Origin: Coraliomargarita_B sp036735565
GTDB lineage: Bacteria > Verrucomicrobiota > Verrucomicrobiia > Opitutales > Coraliomargaritaceae
Assembly (NCBI GenBank): GCA_036735565.1
Contig: DAINOC010000006.1
Span: 1-62,774 of the forward strand
Direction of reading: 5' to 3'
DNA length: 62,774 bases
The translations under genes were made by a program, and so were the position numbers. Positions 1 through 9,258 of the stretch are shown in pieces. The notes under the pieces are model-generated. The model was given only the letters and a program-made list of their open reading frames with translations. It did not search any database and was not told the origin of the DNA. Positions within the stretch are counted from its first letter, which is position 1. Every line of letters starts with the position of its first letter.

Positions 1-2
1 CT

Positions 3-182
3 AAAGCCTACAAAACCTATCGTCTGCGCGGTGGCTCAAAAACAGCGCCACTCTCTGACTTTTTTATCGGAGCACACGCCGCTTCGCTACAAATCCCGAT
101 TCTCACCCGGGATGTGAGCCGATATCGAACCTATTTCCCGCAAGTTGGCTTGGTCGCGCCCTGGACCGATGTGAGCGACTAA
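3..182 (+). CDS. PIN-domain (VapC-like) protein, 3' end only
   Basis: Only the last 59 codons are in the window; the gene enters from the left edge and stops with TAA at 180-182. The translated tail contains LSDFFIGAHAA, then ILTRDVSRYRTYFP and a terminal LVAPW. This is the usual C-terminal pattern of PIN-domain ribonucleases of type II toxin-antitoxin pairs: the Asp of SDFFIGAHA and of TRD are conserved metal-binding acids. By family, it would be a single-strand RNase kept silent by a cognate antitoxin, whose gene would lie upstream, outside the window. Identification is from motif memory only. It could be a solitary PIN protein. Confidence 0.7.
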   Translation, partial: KAYKTYRLRGGSKTAPLSDFFIGAHAASLQIPILTRDVSRYRTYFPQVGLVAPWTDVSD

Positions 183-262
183 AGCGGATAGGCTTTGTCT
201 CTCCGCGCTATCTTGGAGAGCTAGGGTCTTAGGTTCAAAATCTATGATTTTACGAAGTGGTT

Positions 263-319
263 GTTTTCGGGCTCTGCTATGGAGCCGAAGTGCCCCCTGC
301 TATGGGGCACGCTTGAAAA
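263..319. terminator. tandem hairpins between convergent genes
   Basis: Two adjacent perfect hairpins share the loop core TGCTAT: GGCTC/GAGCC at 270-286 and GTGCCCC/GGGGCAC at 290-310. An outer pair GTTTTC (263-268) and GAAAAC (about 314-319) can close both into a three-way fold. The site lies between the PIN gene (plus) and the 323-1153 gene (minus), which converge here, so it may terminate both. There is no clear T-run, and a REP-like repeat is the alternative. Confidence 0.4.
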
Positions 320-322
320 CGA

Positions 323-1153
323 TTAATTACTACTGAAAATTTTCTGCTCGTGATTGCCCAGGCTTTTGATTCGAACACGTCGGGGTCCATCAGGGAAAAT
401 GACGAATAAAGATGAATTTCCGTCAATGAGCCTCAATTTATTTGTATGCAGGAGACGAAGCCGTCCTTGTTCGTCCGCCGTGTAGATGAAAACGCGGGGG
501 AATGTTTCGGAGGTTAGTTGAGCTGGATTAAAATCCACTGAGCTGTTTGGCTTAAAACGGATAATCTCCGAATCATTTCCGTCAAATTTCATAGCGAGTT
601 GACGATTCGTGCCATTTATGATTCTCACCATCCCGGGCCGAACGTCTTCCGTTTCATACGGCAAAATCATCGTTTGCAATGTTCCATCTTTATTGCGGCG
701 AGAAGGAAATACTACGATCATCGCGCGGTCGAGGTTTTCCGGGAATTCTGCAATGACCTTCGGTATCCTAGTCTCCAGCATCATCGGTTTCTGATCTGGT
801 AAAGCATCTGGTGGGAGTCCCCATTCCCTTGAAATATCAAAAAAGACCAAAGGCTGAGGTCCTTTGTAGGGTAGTAGCGGTGTGCTTCGAAATGGATAAA
901 GATTAACAAGCGAACTCCTGCCGTCTGGTGTATCATAAAAAATGCGGGGAACCCCGAATGTTAAAGTATCTTCGCCTGTTATCCCGCCTTCGGCCCAGAC
1001 ATAAATTGAAAAGTGGATCAGCGGGTATTCCAATGGCATTTCATTTTTTTCGGAAGCTTCTCCGGCCGAGTTCGAGCCTTGTGACAGACCGGAGCATGGC
1101 AAAACGAGCATAAGAAGTAAAAATCGTAGAACGCAGGTAGAAAATTTTTTCAT
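323..1153 (-). CDS. secreted hypothetical protein
   Basis: 276-residue product with a typical signal peptide: MKK, a Leu-rich core at residues 8-20, then a small-residue stretch ending near SQGSNSA. A Cys at about residue 20 follows VLP, which is a poor lipobox, so it is probably not a lipoprotein. The rest is beta-rich with no catalytic motif that I recognise. Its ATG overlaps the stop codon of the upstream pseudopilin-like gene by one base (TAATG on the minus strand), so the two are translationally coupled and probably work together at the cell surface. No function is assigned. Confidence 0.75.
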   Translation of the reverse strand: MKKFSTCVLRFLLLMLVLPCSGLSQGSNSAGEASEKNEMPLEYPLIHFSIYVWAEGGITGEDTLTFGVPRIFYDTPDGRSSLVNLYPFRSTPLLPYKGPQPLVFFDISREWGLPPDALPDQKPMMLETRIPKVIAEFPENLDRAMIVVFPSRRNKDGTLQTMILPYETEDVRPGMVRIINGTNRQLAMKFDGNDSEIIRFKPNSSVDFNPAQLTSETFPRVFIYTADEQGRLRLLHTNKLRLIDGNSSLFVIFPDGPRRVRIKSLGNHEQKIFSSN

Positions 1154-4100
1154 TAAATTTCACTTTCATCGAGCCAGCGGAATGAAACAATTTCAAACCG
1201 CCGTCCGAATTTTTGATTGGATGGGACCAAGCTGTTAAACAGATCATCCGGATTATTCGCAGAGTTGTCAACGTAGTCAGGGACGCGTTGAATGGTTAAC
1301 TCGCACCAAGCTTTGGCGTCAGGATCATTTGCGTTTCCTGTAATCCCCTTCGCCCGAACCGTGAAATAATCCGAACGGGGGCGAATAACCGCACCGATAC
1401 GGGAAAGGATGTCGGCTTGGGTTAGCTCGCCGGAGCTGTTTGCATTGCGCTGCACCCCTTCTGCCAAGATAGGCACCCCAGAAGCCGTTTCCCTTGTCCA
1501 GAAATTTAAATTTTCTACACTGAGCCCATCAAAAGCACGATCCCCCTCATTCGTGTAGTGCCACTCCAGATCCATCTCAACCGTGGGATCAATCCATGAC
1601 AGGCTATCGCTTGCATCGCCGAGAGCCGTATTGATTCCCAGAAGATCGATTGCAGTCTGCAGAGCACCTGCAAGTCCGATATTATCGGTGTCCGCGGCCG
1701 AGCTAATGAGCGCCCGATTCACAAAATCGGAGAGCGATAGGAATGGTCCTCGGGCTTTAATTTGATTCACGATCTCCACTGCAAGGCCATCGTCATCACT
1801 ATAGTCGAAAGGAGTGCCTCTATTGTCCCAGATTTCCTCTGCCGCTAGGCGACGATAGCCACCATATGCACTGGCAGAATAATAGTCATCTGTTGAATTG
1901 TCGAAGACACCTGCGCTCGGTACCAAGAAGCGATTGAATAGGGACGTGTCTGACGAAGCACCTCCTGATCCGAGATCAACTCCCATGGTTGAGCTAAGTA
2001 AAGCTGCCCAAGCCGGAATTGATGTTGAATTAATGTTGAAAGCACCCTGAGCCACTACGTTCTGCGCGGAAGCATGAAAGTCTCTTTCCACGCTACTGCC
2101 CGAGTTATCGTCGGGATGGGCTCCGCCGCTCCAGGCCATACGGTTATTGGACCGAGGCGTGAAGAAGAAATCGTCCCAAAGAACTTCGTTGTAAACCCAT
2201 GAGCTATCATAGCCGGGGAAGAACGATGCTGGTGCACCACGATGCAATCCAGACCCTTGATACGTTGCGTAAAAATGACGTACTGGGTTCGTGGTGCTAG
2301 CGTAGGGAATGGACTCGCTGTGGTCGGAGGGATTCGGGAATGAGGCCGAAGGATAGAACGATTGTATGGCTTTTTCCCTCTGGACCATGAGGTGCGCTCT
2401 TGAGTTTCCTATGGTGTAGGTTGGTTGCATGAAGCCGTAGTTGGCGCTTGAAACATTCAGCCAATAGGGAAGGAGGTCTCGATCGGTGACGGCCAGTCCC
2501 GACCATGGCCCCGGTAAACCGCTGGGATGAGGCATCAACGCATGAGAAGTCGGGCTTAGGGGGGCGTGCATGAGCGAAGCAACGCTCCCAAGGTCTTCGG
2601 AGCCGGCTGGGATCTCATAAATAATCGCGCGAGGAGCGCCACCCATCCAAGACGGATTTGCGGCATCGGTTGCGCCGATAAACTGATTAAATTCATCCGG
2701 CGTGCTCGCGAGTGGGTCACTCAGTCGATCTGACAGCATAAAGAAGCCGCCACTGTAGGCGATGGGGGATTGAAAACCGCCTTTCTGTCCTACTGAGCCA
2801 AGATTGTTAACTTGTTGATTTGTTACATTCCTACTAGAGGGATCGCGACCTGGATAGGGTGCAACTGGATTCATGTCGACCATCCATCGGGCGGGTGTGG
2901 CAAGTCCGCTTCCCATCGCACCTTGGGCCCCGCCGGTGGCCACATCGTAGTTGTAGGCGTTTTCCGGTAAGCGCAAACCGTATGAAAGTCCCCAAAGTGG
3001 TGCTGGGAAATCAGCAAAGTCGAGAGGACTCGAGGTGGAGGGTGTCCTTATCGCCGGCACTGAGAGTGCGATAGTGTTCGCGCTAAATGGCTGACCGGTC
3101 TGATTATTGATCGAATCGTTATCAACATCACTGAGGCGCGCGAACGTGAGACCGTGCGGAGATATGGCATTCAAATTATGGATACTAGTCATGGGCGTAG
3201 TTCCAAGCCCTTGGTCGAGACGGATACTTACTCCACCTAGAGAGCGAGTTCCATGATTGCCCATCCCACCTAATTCCATGCCGACCTCCTCGATTTCCCA
3301 GCCTCTAAGGTAGTTTTTATTGACACAGATACCGTCGGGAGGTGCGTCCGCCGCTGCATAGACGAGATAGACACCAGTACCCGTTAGTCGGGTAGGATCA
3401 CCTGGAAGATCATTGACAGGATGCGAGAGAGGAAAGGGATACGGCATGGTCTGAGGGGGCCCCATGGAATTGCCGCCTCCCTTCCCTGTTCCATGCCAAC
3501 GATTGTAACCCCGAATTGCCTCGCGTTGTCCAGAAATCGAATTTGGGTCATCCCCAGAACTATCTGGATGCGGCTGCGTAACATGATTGTCCATTTGAAG
3601 CTCGATATTCTCCCTAAGAAATAAGCCAAATTGTCCTGTCGCATCCGGCAGTCCTTCTATCAACTCTGCTTCAGGGGAAAAGTTCCCCCCTGGTGTGGAA
3701 GGAGTTACGTCAATGTGCTCATGCATCGCAAAAATCCGAGCCTGCCCCGGTTGGATAATGAGATCGGGCTCTCCGGTTGAACTGCGAAAACTGAAAACAA
3801 ATTGATCCTTGTGAGCCGTGAGCGCACCGACTGGGTTCCATCGAAGATCAAAGACCGGAGTGAATAGAAGGCTTCCGCTGTTTCTACTGGAGTTTGGAAT
3901 ATGTGCATAGCGATTCGGTGTATCTTCCGAGTTGCCCGTATAGGCGATACTGTTCACATTCCAGCTCGGGTGGCTAACCCTCAGTCGCGTATAAAAATTA
4001 AGATTGCCACGAGCATAGCTGACAACGACTCTACTACCCGCCGCAACTCGAATCGGTTTGTCATAGGGATTCCAAAGCACCACATAGGGAACCATGTGAA

Positions 4101-5475
4101 GCGCAATTTCCGGGTAATCGACGGTAGCGTAGGCAGAAATAGAGACTTTCGCGATCACAGGAGTAACCTCCATAGTGTTCCTCCATCGTCCTTGCGGTTC
4201 CAATTCAATGGCACCCCTTCTTTGAAGCAGGGTTGGCCATGTAATAAGCTGCTGCCATGGGGCTCCTCCTTGATCAAATTGTGTATGAAGATCGGACAAC
4301 GGAGGAAATATGAGATTGGCTAAGCGTGGATCGGATTGATCGTTTCCCGGGGCACCGGGTCCTCGCAGGGTGATCGCGTTTAACGCATTCCAGTGGCGAT
4401 CCTGGAGGGTTGCTGGTTGCGCGCCACCAAGTGCTTCTAAGGCTTCGGTTTCCTCGCGCCAGCGCGTAAGCCGATTTTCCTGGTGGCTGATGAGCTGAGT
4501 CCATTGCGGGCCTGAGAAATTAACGTCGCCTGAATTTGCCTCAGCTTCTTTGATCACCGCTGTGAGATCCTTCATCAGTCCGCCTCGGCGCGTATTGGTA
4601 AGAATCGCGTTACTACCCGTCGTAATATCATGAAAGAATCGTCTACTCTGGCCTGAGGTCGATTCCAGGCCGGTTACCAGACTGAGTTGCCGGGGGCTGT
4701 CGACGCGGCTAAGCAGGGCGTTTTGGGAATCATTATCCGGGTCATAGTTTCCAAAGATGGCCTCGGTGCCCACGCGTTGGGCGGTGGTGGCGCGGGCGCG
4801 GACCTCGGCTGGGTTGATCGAGTCGCGGAAAGGGTCGGTCACATTGACCTGTGCTTTCATGCCCTCGTCGGCGACCCACCAGGCGAAGGCGCCGATTTCC
4901 TGGTTTTCCTCGATGTCGACGAGCTGGGCGGCGACGAAGCCGTCGGGAATGGTGTCGGCATCCGAGTCGAGAGCGGGGTCGGTGCTGCCTGGGCCGACGA
5001 GCAGGGCAAAATCATCGGCGGGTCTGCCGTTGGCGAGCAAAGGCTGGAAGGTGGCGGGGTCGAAGGTCGTGGGGTCGTCCAGGGAAACCAGGGGGCGGAT
5101 CCGCTGAGTGTAGCGCTCGTTAAAGATAAGATTACCGCTGGCGTCGTAGACATAGGGCGCGGAGTCGAATGCGCTGACAATCCATTGGGTATTGGCAGGC
5201 GCAAATTCATCCAGCGTGGGCGCACTTACCCGGGTATCGGGCCCCATGGCTTTTTGGAGTTCACCAAGGGCCACCATGGCGCCGAGGCGGGCATTCTGGC
5301 GGGCTTGCAACTGGGCGAGCTGATTTTGTGCCGAACTCGTCTCGACGCGGACGAGGGAGGTCAGCGTGAGCAGCAGGACCAGAATGAAGGCCATGAGCGA
5401 GAGCGCGACGACCAAGGCAAAGCCGCTGCGGCGGGCGGATGCGTCACGGGGGGGAATGACACGAGGGGTATGCAT
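1153..5475 (-). CDS. very large pilin-like (Verru_Chthon cassette A / GspK-like) protein
   Basis: 1440 residues. Near the N-terminus, RRSGFALVVALSLMAFILVL is a type III (prepilin-type) signal: basic leader, G|F processing site, long hydrophobic helix with no Glu at +5, as in GspK/PilX minor pseudopilins. It is followed by the coiled segment SSAQNQLAQLQARQNARLGA. Near residue 1250, IKARGPFLSLSDFVNRAL resembles the helix-hairpin motif of GspK. The large middle is Gly/Asn/Ser-rich and repetitive in style. This architecture matches long 'Verru_Chthon cassette protein A' proteins, which are thought to be exported or assembled by type II/IV-like machinery; no secretion genes are nearby. The first 260 codons are clearly more GC-rich than the remainder. 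Confidence 0.7.
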   Translation of the reverse strand: MHTPRVIPPRDASARRSGFALVVALSLMAFILVLLLTLTSLVRVETSSAQNQLAQLQARQNARLGAMVALGELQKAMGPDTRVSAPTLDEFAPANTQWIVSAFDSAPYVYDASGNLIFNERYTQRIRPLVSLDDPTTFDPATFQPLLANGRPADDFALLVGPGSTDPALDSDADTIPDGFVAAQLVDIEENQEIGAFAWWVADEGMKAQVNVTDPFRDSINPAEVRARATTAQRVGTEAIFGNYDPDNDSQNALLSRVDSPRQLSLVTGLESTSGQSRRFFHDITTGSNAILTNTRRGGLMKDLTAVIKEAEANSGDVNFSGPQWTQLISHQENRLTRWREETEALEALGGAQPATLQDRHWNALNAITLRGPGAPGNDQSDPRLANLIFPPLSDLHTQFDQGGAPWQQLITWPTLLQRRGAIELEPQGRWRNTMEVTPVIAKVSISAYATVDYPEIALHMVPYVVLWNPYDKPIRVAAGSRVVVSYARGNLNFYTRLRVSHPSWNVNSIAYTGNSEDTPNRYAHIPNSSRNSGSLLFTPVFDLRWNPVGALTAHKDQFVFSFRSSTGEPDLIIQPGQARIFAMHEHIDVTPSTPGGNFSPEAELIEGLPDATGQFGLFLRENIELQMDNHVTQPHPDSSGDDPNSISGQREAIRGYNRWHGTGKGGGNSMGPPQTMPYPFPLSHPVNDLPGDPTRLTGTGVYLVYAAADAPPDGICVNKNYLRGWEIEEVGMELGGMGNHGTRSLGGVSIRLDQGLGTTPMTSIHNLNAISPHGLTFARLSDVDNDSINNQTGQPFSANTIALSVPAIRTPSTSSPLDFADFPAPLWGLSYGLRLPENAYNYDVATGGAQGAMGSGLATPARWMVDMNPVAPYPGRDPSSRNVTNQQVNNLGSVGQKGGFQSPIAYSGGFFMLSDRLSDPLASTPDEFNQFIGATDAANPSWMGGAPRAIIYEIPAGSEDLGSVASLMHAPLSPTSHALMPHPSGLPGPWSGLAVTDRDLLPYWLNVSSANYGFMQPTYTIGNSRAHLMVQREKAIQSFYPSASFPNPSDHSESIPYASTTNPVRHFYATYQGSGLHRGAPASFFPGYDSSWVYNEVLWDDFFFTPRSNNRMAWSGGAHPDDNSGSSVERDFHASAQNVVAQGAFNINSTSIPAWAALLSSTMGVDLGSGGASSDTSLFNRFLVPSAGVFDNSTDDYYSASAYGGYRRLAAEEIWDNRGTPFDYSDDDGLAVEIVNQIKARGPFLSLSDFVNRALISSAADTDNIGLAGALQTAIDLLGINTALGDASDSLSWIDPTVEMDLEWHYTNEGDRAFDGLSVENLNFWTRETASGVPILAEGVQRNANSSGELTQADILSRIGAVIRPRSDYFTVRAKGITGNANDPDAKAWCELTIQRVPDYVDNSANNPDDLFNSLVPSNQKFGRRFEIVSFRWLDESEI

Positions 5476-6044
5476 TGACTAAAAGGGTGTTGAGATAGAC
5501 TAAACTTTCAATCACAATTTAGCGCGTTCCGCGCGTTATGCGAGCGGCAAGGGTTTTTACAAACTTCTCAAAAACGAGTTGCGGTTCACCGCTTGACGGA
5601 AGCATGACGCTGCGAAGACCACCCGCTGAATTTTACCGAGAATTCGAAACCAATAAGGGTGCGGACGTAGCTTCACCCATCGCCTAGGCTCAGGGCTAAA
5701 CTCGAAAACCTGGGTCAGCATCGTCCTACGTCAGCCACTATCGCCCGACAGTCAGAGCGCCCCCGCCCGGACGGAGCCGGGCCCTCCCGGAAATCAATGG
5801 CAATTAACGCGAATCAACGGTTCAAAAATCTCTCTGCCTCTGATGAATCGGTCGGCACCCCGGTCGAAGCAGCCCTTCGCTTAGTCCCGCTCTCAAGATA
5901 TCGACAGAAGAATCGTTTTGGGGAAGTATTGACGCGGCTGCGGGAAACTTCTTTGTTCCTTCCCGCGCGCGGGTCTACGGCCGTTTTGGCGATGGCTGGC
6001 GCGTGTTTTTTGCTCACTTACACGCTCTACTCCTTACTTGTATC
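5476..6044. other. intergenic region between divergent genes
   Basis: No credible gene. It holds the upstream regions of the pilin-like gene (minus) and the HAD gene (plus). It includes a GC-rich stretch at about 5761-5790 (CCCGCCCGGACGGAGCC) of the dispersed-repeat type and a family A repeat at 5801-5830. An open frame starting at 5797 begins inside that repeat and runs into the HAD gene in another frame, so I do not consider it coding. Confidence 0.6.
5801..5830 (-). repeat. family A repeat copy (degenerate)
   Basis: The plus strand reads CAATTAACGCGAATCAACGG then TTCAAAAATC. On the minus strand this is the family A pattern: TTTTTGAACCGTTGATTC followed by GCGTTAATTG. Other copies are at 6985, 7120, 11223, 11397, 32473 and 62478. 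Confidence 0.6.
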
Positions 6045-6905
6045 ATGTCTGCTTCTTCAACGGCCACAAAAGACTTTTTCATCGGAATCGATTCGGACGG
6101 CACCGTCTTTGACTCGATGGAGATCAAGCACAAGCGGGTGTTTCAACCGGTGGCGATAGAGGTCTTCGAGTTGGGCCCGGTTGCGGGGGACTACTGCCGG
6201 ATCGCGGAGGGGATTAACCTCTACTCGGTGCTTCGCGGGGTGAACCGTTTTGAGGCGCTGGCGCTGGCGTTCAAGCGACTAGCGGGACTGTCGGAGGCGG
6301 GGGCCTCTGCGGTGGCGGGGCATGAAGATCTGCAGGCTTTTGTGGGCTCGGGTGGAGCGCTCTCACTTTCGGCTTTGGTGGCTTACGAAGGGGCGCACCC
6401 CTCTGATTTTTTGAAAAAAGTCATCCACTGGAGCCGGCGCAGTGACGAACTCTACGAGCAGATCATGGAAGCGGAGGGCACGCCGGCCTTTCCCGGCATC
6501 AAAGCTGTGCTGGAGCGGGCGCAGACCCGGGCTGAGCTGGTAGTGATCTCCTCGTCCTCACGCGTGACGCTGGAGCAGGACTGGGGCAAGGCGGGACTTT
6601 TACCCCTGATGGACCGGGTAGAGGGGCAGGAGCAGGGCAACAAATCGAAGCAGCTGGCCGGTTCGCTCACGGGGCGTGAGGACCGTCATACGGCTCTGAT
6701 GATGGGGGATGCCTTGAGCGACCTCGACGCGGCGAACGACCACGGCATTCTCTTTTACCCGATCACACCCGGAGCTGAGGCAGCGTCTTGGGAGCGCTTT
6801 GCCGACGAGGCCCTGGAGCGGTTTTTCGCGGGCAGCTATGCTGGCGAATATCAGGAATCGCTGCTGGTGGATTTCAAAACCGTCCTGCAGCCCGATGAGG
6901 GCTGA
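6045..6905 (+). CDS. HAD-superfamily hydrolase
   Basis: 286 residues from ATG 6045; an in-frame start at 6003 would add 14 hydrophobic residues and is less likely. All four HAD motifs are visible: I, GIDSDGTVFDS (nucleophile Asp16, acid Asp18); II, VVISSSS; III, a Lys in QGNKSKQL; IV, MMGDALSDLDAA. A helical cap lies between motifs I and II. It should be a Mg-dependent phosphatase or phosphonatase-type enzyme acting in the cytosol on a small phosphorylated substrate that I cannot name. It precedes the GH3/symporter pair, which suggests, but does not show, a role in sugar metabolism. Confidence 0.85.
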   Translation: MSASSTATKDFFIGIDSDGTVFDSMEIKHKRVFQPVAIEVFELGPVAGDYCRIAEGINLYSVLRGVNRFEALALAFKRLAGLSEAGASAVAGHEDLQAFVGSGGALSLSALVAYEGAHPSDFLKKVIHWSRRSDELYEQIMEAEGTPAFPGIKAVLERAQTRAELVVISSSSRVTLEQDWGKAGLLPLMDRVEGQEQGNKSKQLAGSLTGREDRHTALMMGDALSDLDAANDHGILFYPITPGAEAASWERFADEALERFFAGSYAGEYQESLLVDFKTVLQPDEG

Positions 6906-6984
6906 TGCGAATCGGGGAAGAGGATCTCAACCGCTCTATTTTTAGTGCGTGCTTCCAGGCGCTTGAGAGCGCGGATGGCGGGGA

Positions 6985-7026
6985 TTTTTTGAACCGTTAA
7001 TTTACGTTAATGAACGTTAATTTTTT
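6985..7026 (+). repeat. family A repeat, three 10-bp units
   Basis: TTTTTTGAAC is followed by three successive 10-base units, CGTTAATTTA, CGTTAATGAA and CGTTAATTTT. The exact 10-bp spacing equals one helical turn, so all three CGTTAAT cores face the same side of the DNA. The site lies 80 bases downstream of the HAD gene stop. Confidence 0.75.
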
Positions 7027-7119
7027 GGGGATGGTGTAGTGGGAGGGCGGTAGCCCATTTGATGGGTGGCTTGGTGTGTGAGGGTTTATTTAACCGCAGA
7101 AAGGGGGGAGGCGGGGAGT

Positions 7120-7144
7120 CTTGAATCGCTAATGGACGTTAATG
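7120..7144 (+). repeat. family A repeat (short copy)
   Basis: CTTGAATCGCTAATGGACG followed by TTAATG is a shorter, diverged version of the family A sequence (consensus start TTGAACCGTTAATGGACGT). Confidence 0.6.
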
Positions 7145-7187
7145 TGGAAGATGACTGCCTCGGATATCCGATACCAGATTGAGGACG

Positions 7188-7268
7188 GCCGCGAGAAGGC
7201 GCAAAAGGCGCAAGTTGGCGAAGCCAGGGTCGCTCCCTGTTTATGCGCTTTTTGCGCCTTTTCGCGGC
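7188..7268. repeat. long imperfect palindrome (25-bp arms)
   Basis: The left arm at 7188-7212 (GCCGCGAGAAGGCGCAAAAG...) pairs with 7244-7268 (...TTTTTGCGCCTTTTCGCGGC) with two mismatches across a 31-base loop. It would form a strong RNA or DNA hairpin. It sits about 240 bases before GH3 and 280 after the HAD gene, so it could be a REP-like element or a read-through terminator without a T-run. Confidence 0.6.
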
Positions 7269-7509
7269 TAAAAGAAAGAGGGACGAATCATTGGACATTC
7301 ATAGGTCTCATGTTGATTCTGATTCAGCGCTTCAGGCGACGCGCGCGCGCGCGAGTCCTGCGGGGTGGCGTGCATATTTGGATTCAATTGGTGTTGATTC
7401 ATCCTCCGGTCCCCGCTTTTGTTTCCGGCTTGTGATTTTGAGTCCCCCTGGTTTCGAGTGTGCCAACTGAAAACCGGAAAACCGAAAACAGAATAACTTT
7501 AAAAAAACC

Positions 7510-9258
7510 ATGAACAAAGACCCCCGTATTGAAAACATCCTAAAGGATATGACGCTCGAGCAGAAGATCGGGCAGTGCATCGTGATCGGCATGTCCGGCA
7601 CAGTCATCACGAATGACCTGAAAGAGGCCATTCTGCGCTATGAGTGCGGTGGGATGCGGCTTTCGCCGTTCACGCGGATGTTCCGGTATTTTTCCGATGC
7701 CCGGGCCAAAAAACAGGCGGTGGGTCCCGACTTTGTGCCCTCGATGCAAAAGCTGGCCGACCCCGGCAAGCCGCCGTATCGCACGCCCGAGGAGTATGCC
7801 GAGACCCTTAACGAGCTGAAGCGACTGGCGGCCTCGCGAACCCCGGCGATACCGCTGCACATGGTGATCGACCAGGAAAACGACACCAGCAAGGACCTGT
7901 CGCGTGGCGGGGTGATTCAGTTCCCCTCCAATATGGGGCTGGTCGCCGGTGGTGACCTGGAGCTGGCCCGTGAAGTTGCCCGCTGTGTGGCGGTGCAGAT
8001 GAAGGCGACGGGCATGGACATGGTGCACTCGCCCTGCGTGGACGTGAACATCAATCCGGCCAACCCGGAGATCGGTTTCCGGGCCTTCAGTGACGACCCC
8101 GAAGTGGTGGCCGAGTATGCCATCGCCATGATGAAGGGCTACACTGAGGGCGGCGCTCTGGCGGCGGCCAAGCACTTCCCCGGCCGCGGAGACTCCGCGA
8201 CGGATGCCCACCATGCCTGTCCGGTGTTGGACGTGGATCTCGAGCGCCTGCACGCGGTGGAGCTGCTGCCTTACAAGCGGATGATTGAAGCCGGGCTCGA
8301 TGCCATCATGATCGCGCACTGCATCTACCCGGCGATTGATCCCGACCACATCTCAACCGTTTCCCGCAAGGTGGTGACCGGGCTGCTGCGTGAGGAGCTG
8401 GGCTTCCAGGGACTCATCACCTCCGACAGCATCACCATGGGCGCACTGATTGACCAATACGGCATCGGCGAGGCCTGTGCGCGGGCGCTCGAGGCGGGCA
8501 TCGATACCATCCTTATGAAGGCCGAAAACCACTGGCGCGGCGAGATGTTCTACGTGATCCAAAAATGGGTGGAAGAGGGCCGCATCGACGCCGGTGAGCT
8601 CGACGACAAAGTGCGCCGCATCCTCGCGATGAAGTTCAAATACGGGCTCTTCGACAACATGGGCATCGTCGATGCCTCGAAGGCGGCAGCCCCCTACAAG
8701 GACCCTGCGATCATCGAAGCATCCAGGAAGGCAGCGCAAAACGCCATTCTCGTGGCCAAAGATGGGCTCGGTGCGCTGCCGCTGGACCGCTCCAAAAAGG
8801 TGCTGCTCATTAACCAGCAAAACTCGATCAAGTGCCCCAACGACAGCTGGGATCACCCCGGGCTATTTCAGGAAATCATGGAAGCGGACTGGCCGACGCT
8901 GCAGACCTACGAAACCACTTTTGGGTCGAACCCGGAGCAGGACGCAGCGGTCATGAAATACGTTGAGGCCAACGACTACGACCTGATCCTCTGCACCAAC
9001 TACTACGACCGGCAGGAAAAGCCCAATACCTATGTGAAGCAGCTGATCGACGCCGGCAAGCCGGTGGTGCTGATGACCAACACGCCGTATTGTATCAAGG
9101 AAGTGGGCGGCTGCATCCCCGGCGCGCCGACAGTGATCGTTAACATGAACCTTACTCCCGAGGGTTTGCGAACCGCGAAGGCGGTGCTCTTTGGCGAGCT
9201 CGAGCCCAAGGGCTCCTGGCCGATTTCCAATTATGATCCTTTCGGTTTGCGCTTATAG
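7510..9258 (+). CDS. glycoside hydrolase family 3 protein (NagZ-like)
   Basis: 582 residues, no signal peptide, so cytosolic. The N-terminal TIM barrel carries the GH3 landmarks: MTLEQKIGQ at the start, KHFPGRGDSATDAHH (221-235), and the catalytic nucleophile Asp306 in LITSDSITMGA. The NagZ-type Asp-His general acid/base pair corresponds to Asp232/His234. The usual HGD of this loop is RGD here (Arg226), a variation worth noting. The C-terminal domain (about 390-582) resembles the GH3 second domain. It likely hydrolyses a beta-linked N-acetylhexosamine or other beta-glycoside. It is followed by a solute symporter, consistent with scavenging of glycosides. Substrate unknown. Confidence 0.85.
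   Translation: MNKDPRIENILKDMTLEQKIGQCIVIGMSGTVITNDLKEAILRYECGGMRLSPFTRMFRYFSDARAKKQAVGPDFVPSMQKLADPGKPPYRTPEEYAETLNELKRLAASRTPAIPLHMVIDQENDTSKDLSRGGVIQFPSNMGLVAGGDLELAREVARCVAVQMKATGMDMVHSPCVDVNINPANPEIGFRAFSDDPEVVAEYAIAMMKGYTEGGALAAAKHFPGRGDSATDAHHACPVLDVDLERLHAVELLPYKRMIEAGLDAIMIAHCIYPAIDPDHISTVSRKVVTGLLREELGFQGLITSDSITMGALIDQYGIGEACARALEAGIDTILMKAENHWRGEMFYVIQKWVEEGRIDAGELDDKVRRILAMKFKYGLFDNMGIVDASKAAAPYKDPAIIEASRKAAQNAILVAKDGLGALPLDRSKKVLLINQQNSIKCPNDSWDHPGLFQEIMEADWPTLQTYETTFGSNPEQDAAVMKYVEANDYDLILCTNYYDRQEKPNTYVKQLIDAGKPVVLMTNTPYCIKEVGGCIPGAPTVIVNMNLTPEGLRTAKAVLFGELEPKGSWPISNYDPFGLRL

Larger units (their letters stand above)
6906..7509. other. 600-bp intergenic region rich in repeats
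   Basis: No gene seen. It contains family A repeats (6985-7026 and 7120-7144), a 25-bp-arm hairpin (7188-7268), an alternating GC tract at about 7339-7351 and, just before the GH3 gene, an AAAAC-rich stretch with short direct repeats (CTGAAAACCGGAAAACCGAA). The promoter of the GH3 gene presumably lies in the last 100 bases, but no convincing -35/-10 pair was found. Confidence 0.6.

Noticed and set aside
4687..5478. 263-residue open frame on the plus strand
   Set aside because: Lies wholly antisense to the pilin-like gene in its GC-rich head; composition explains it.
5797..6159. 120-residue plus-strand frame before the HAD gene
   Set aside because: Begins within a family A repeat and overlaps the HAD coding start in another frame.
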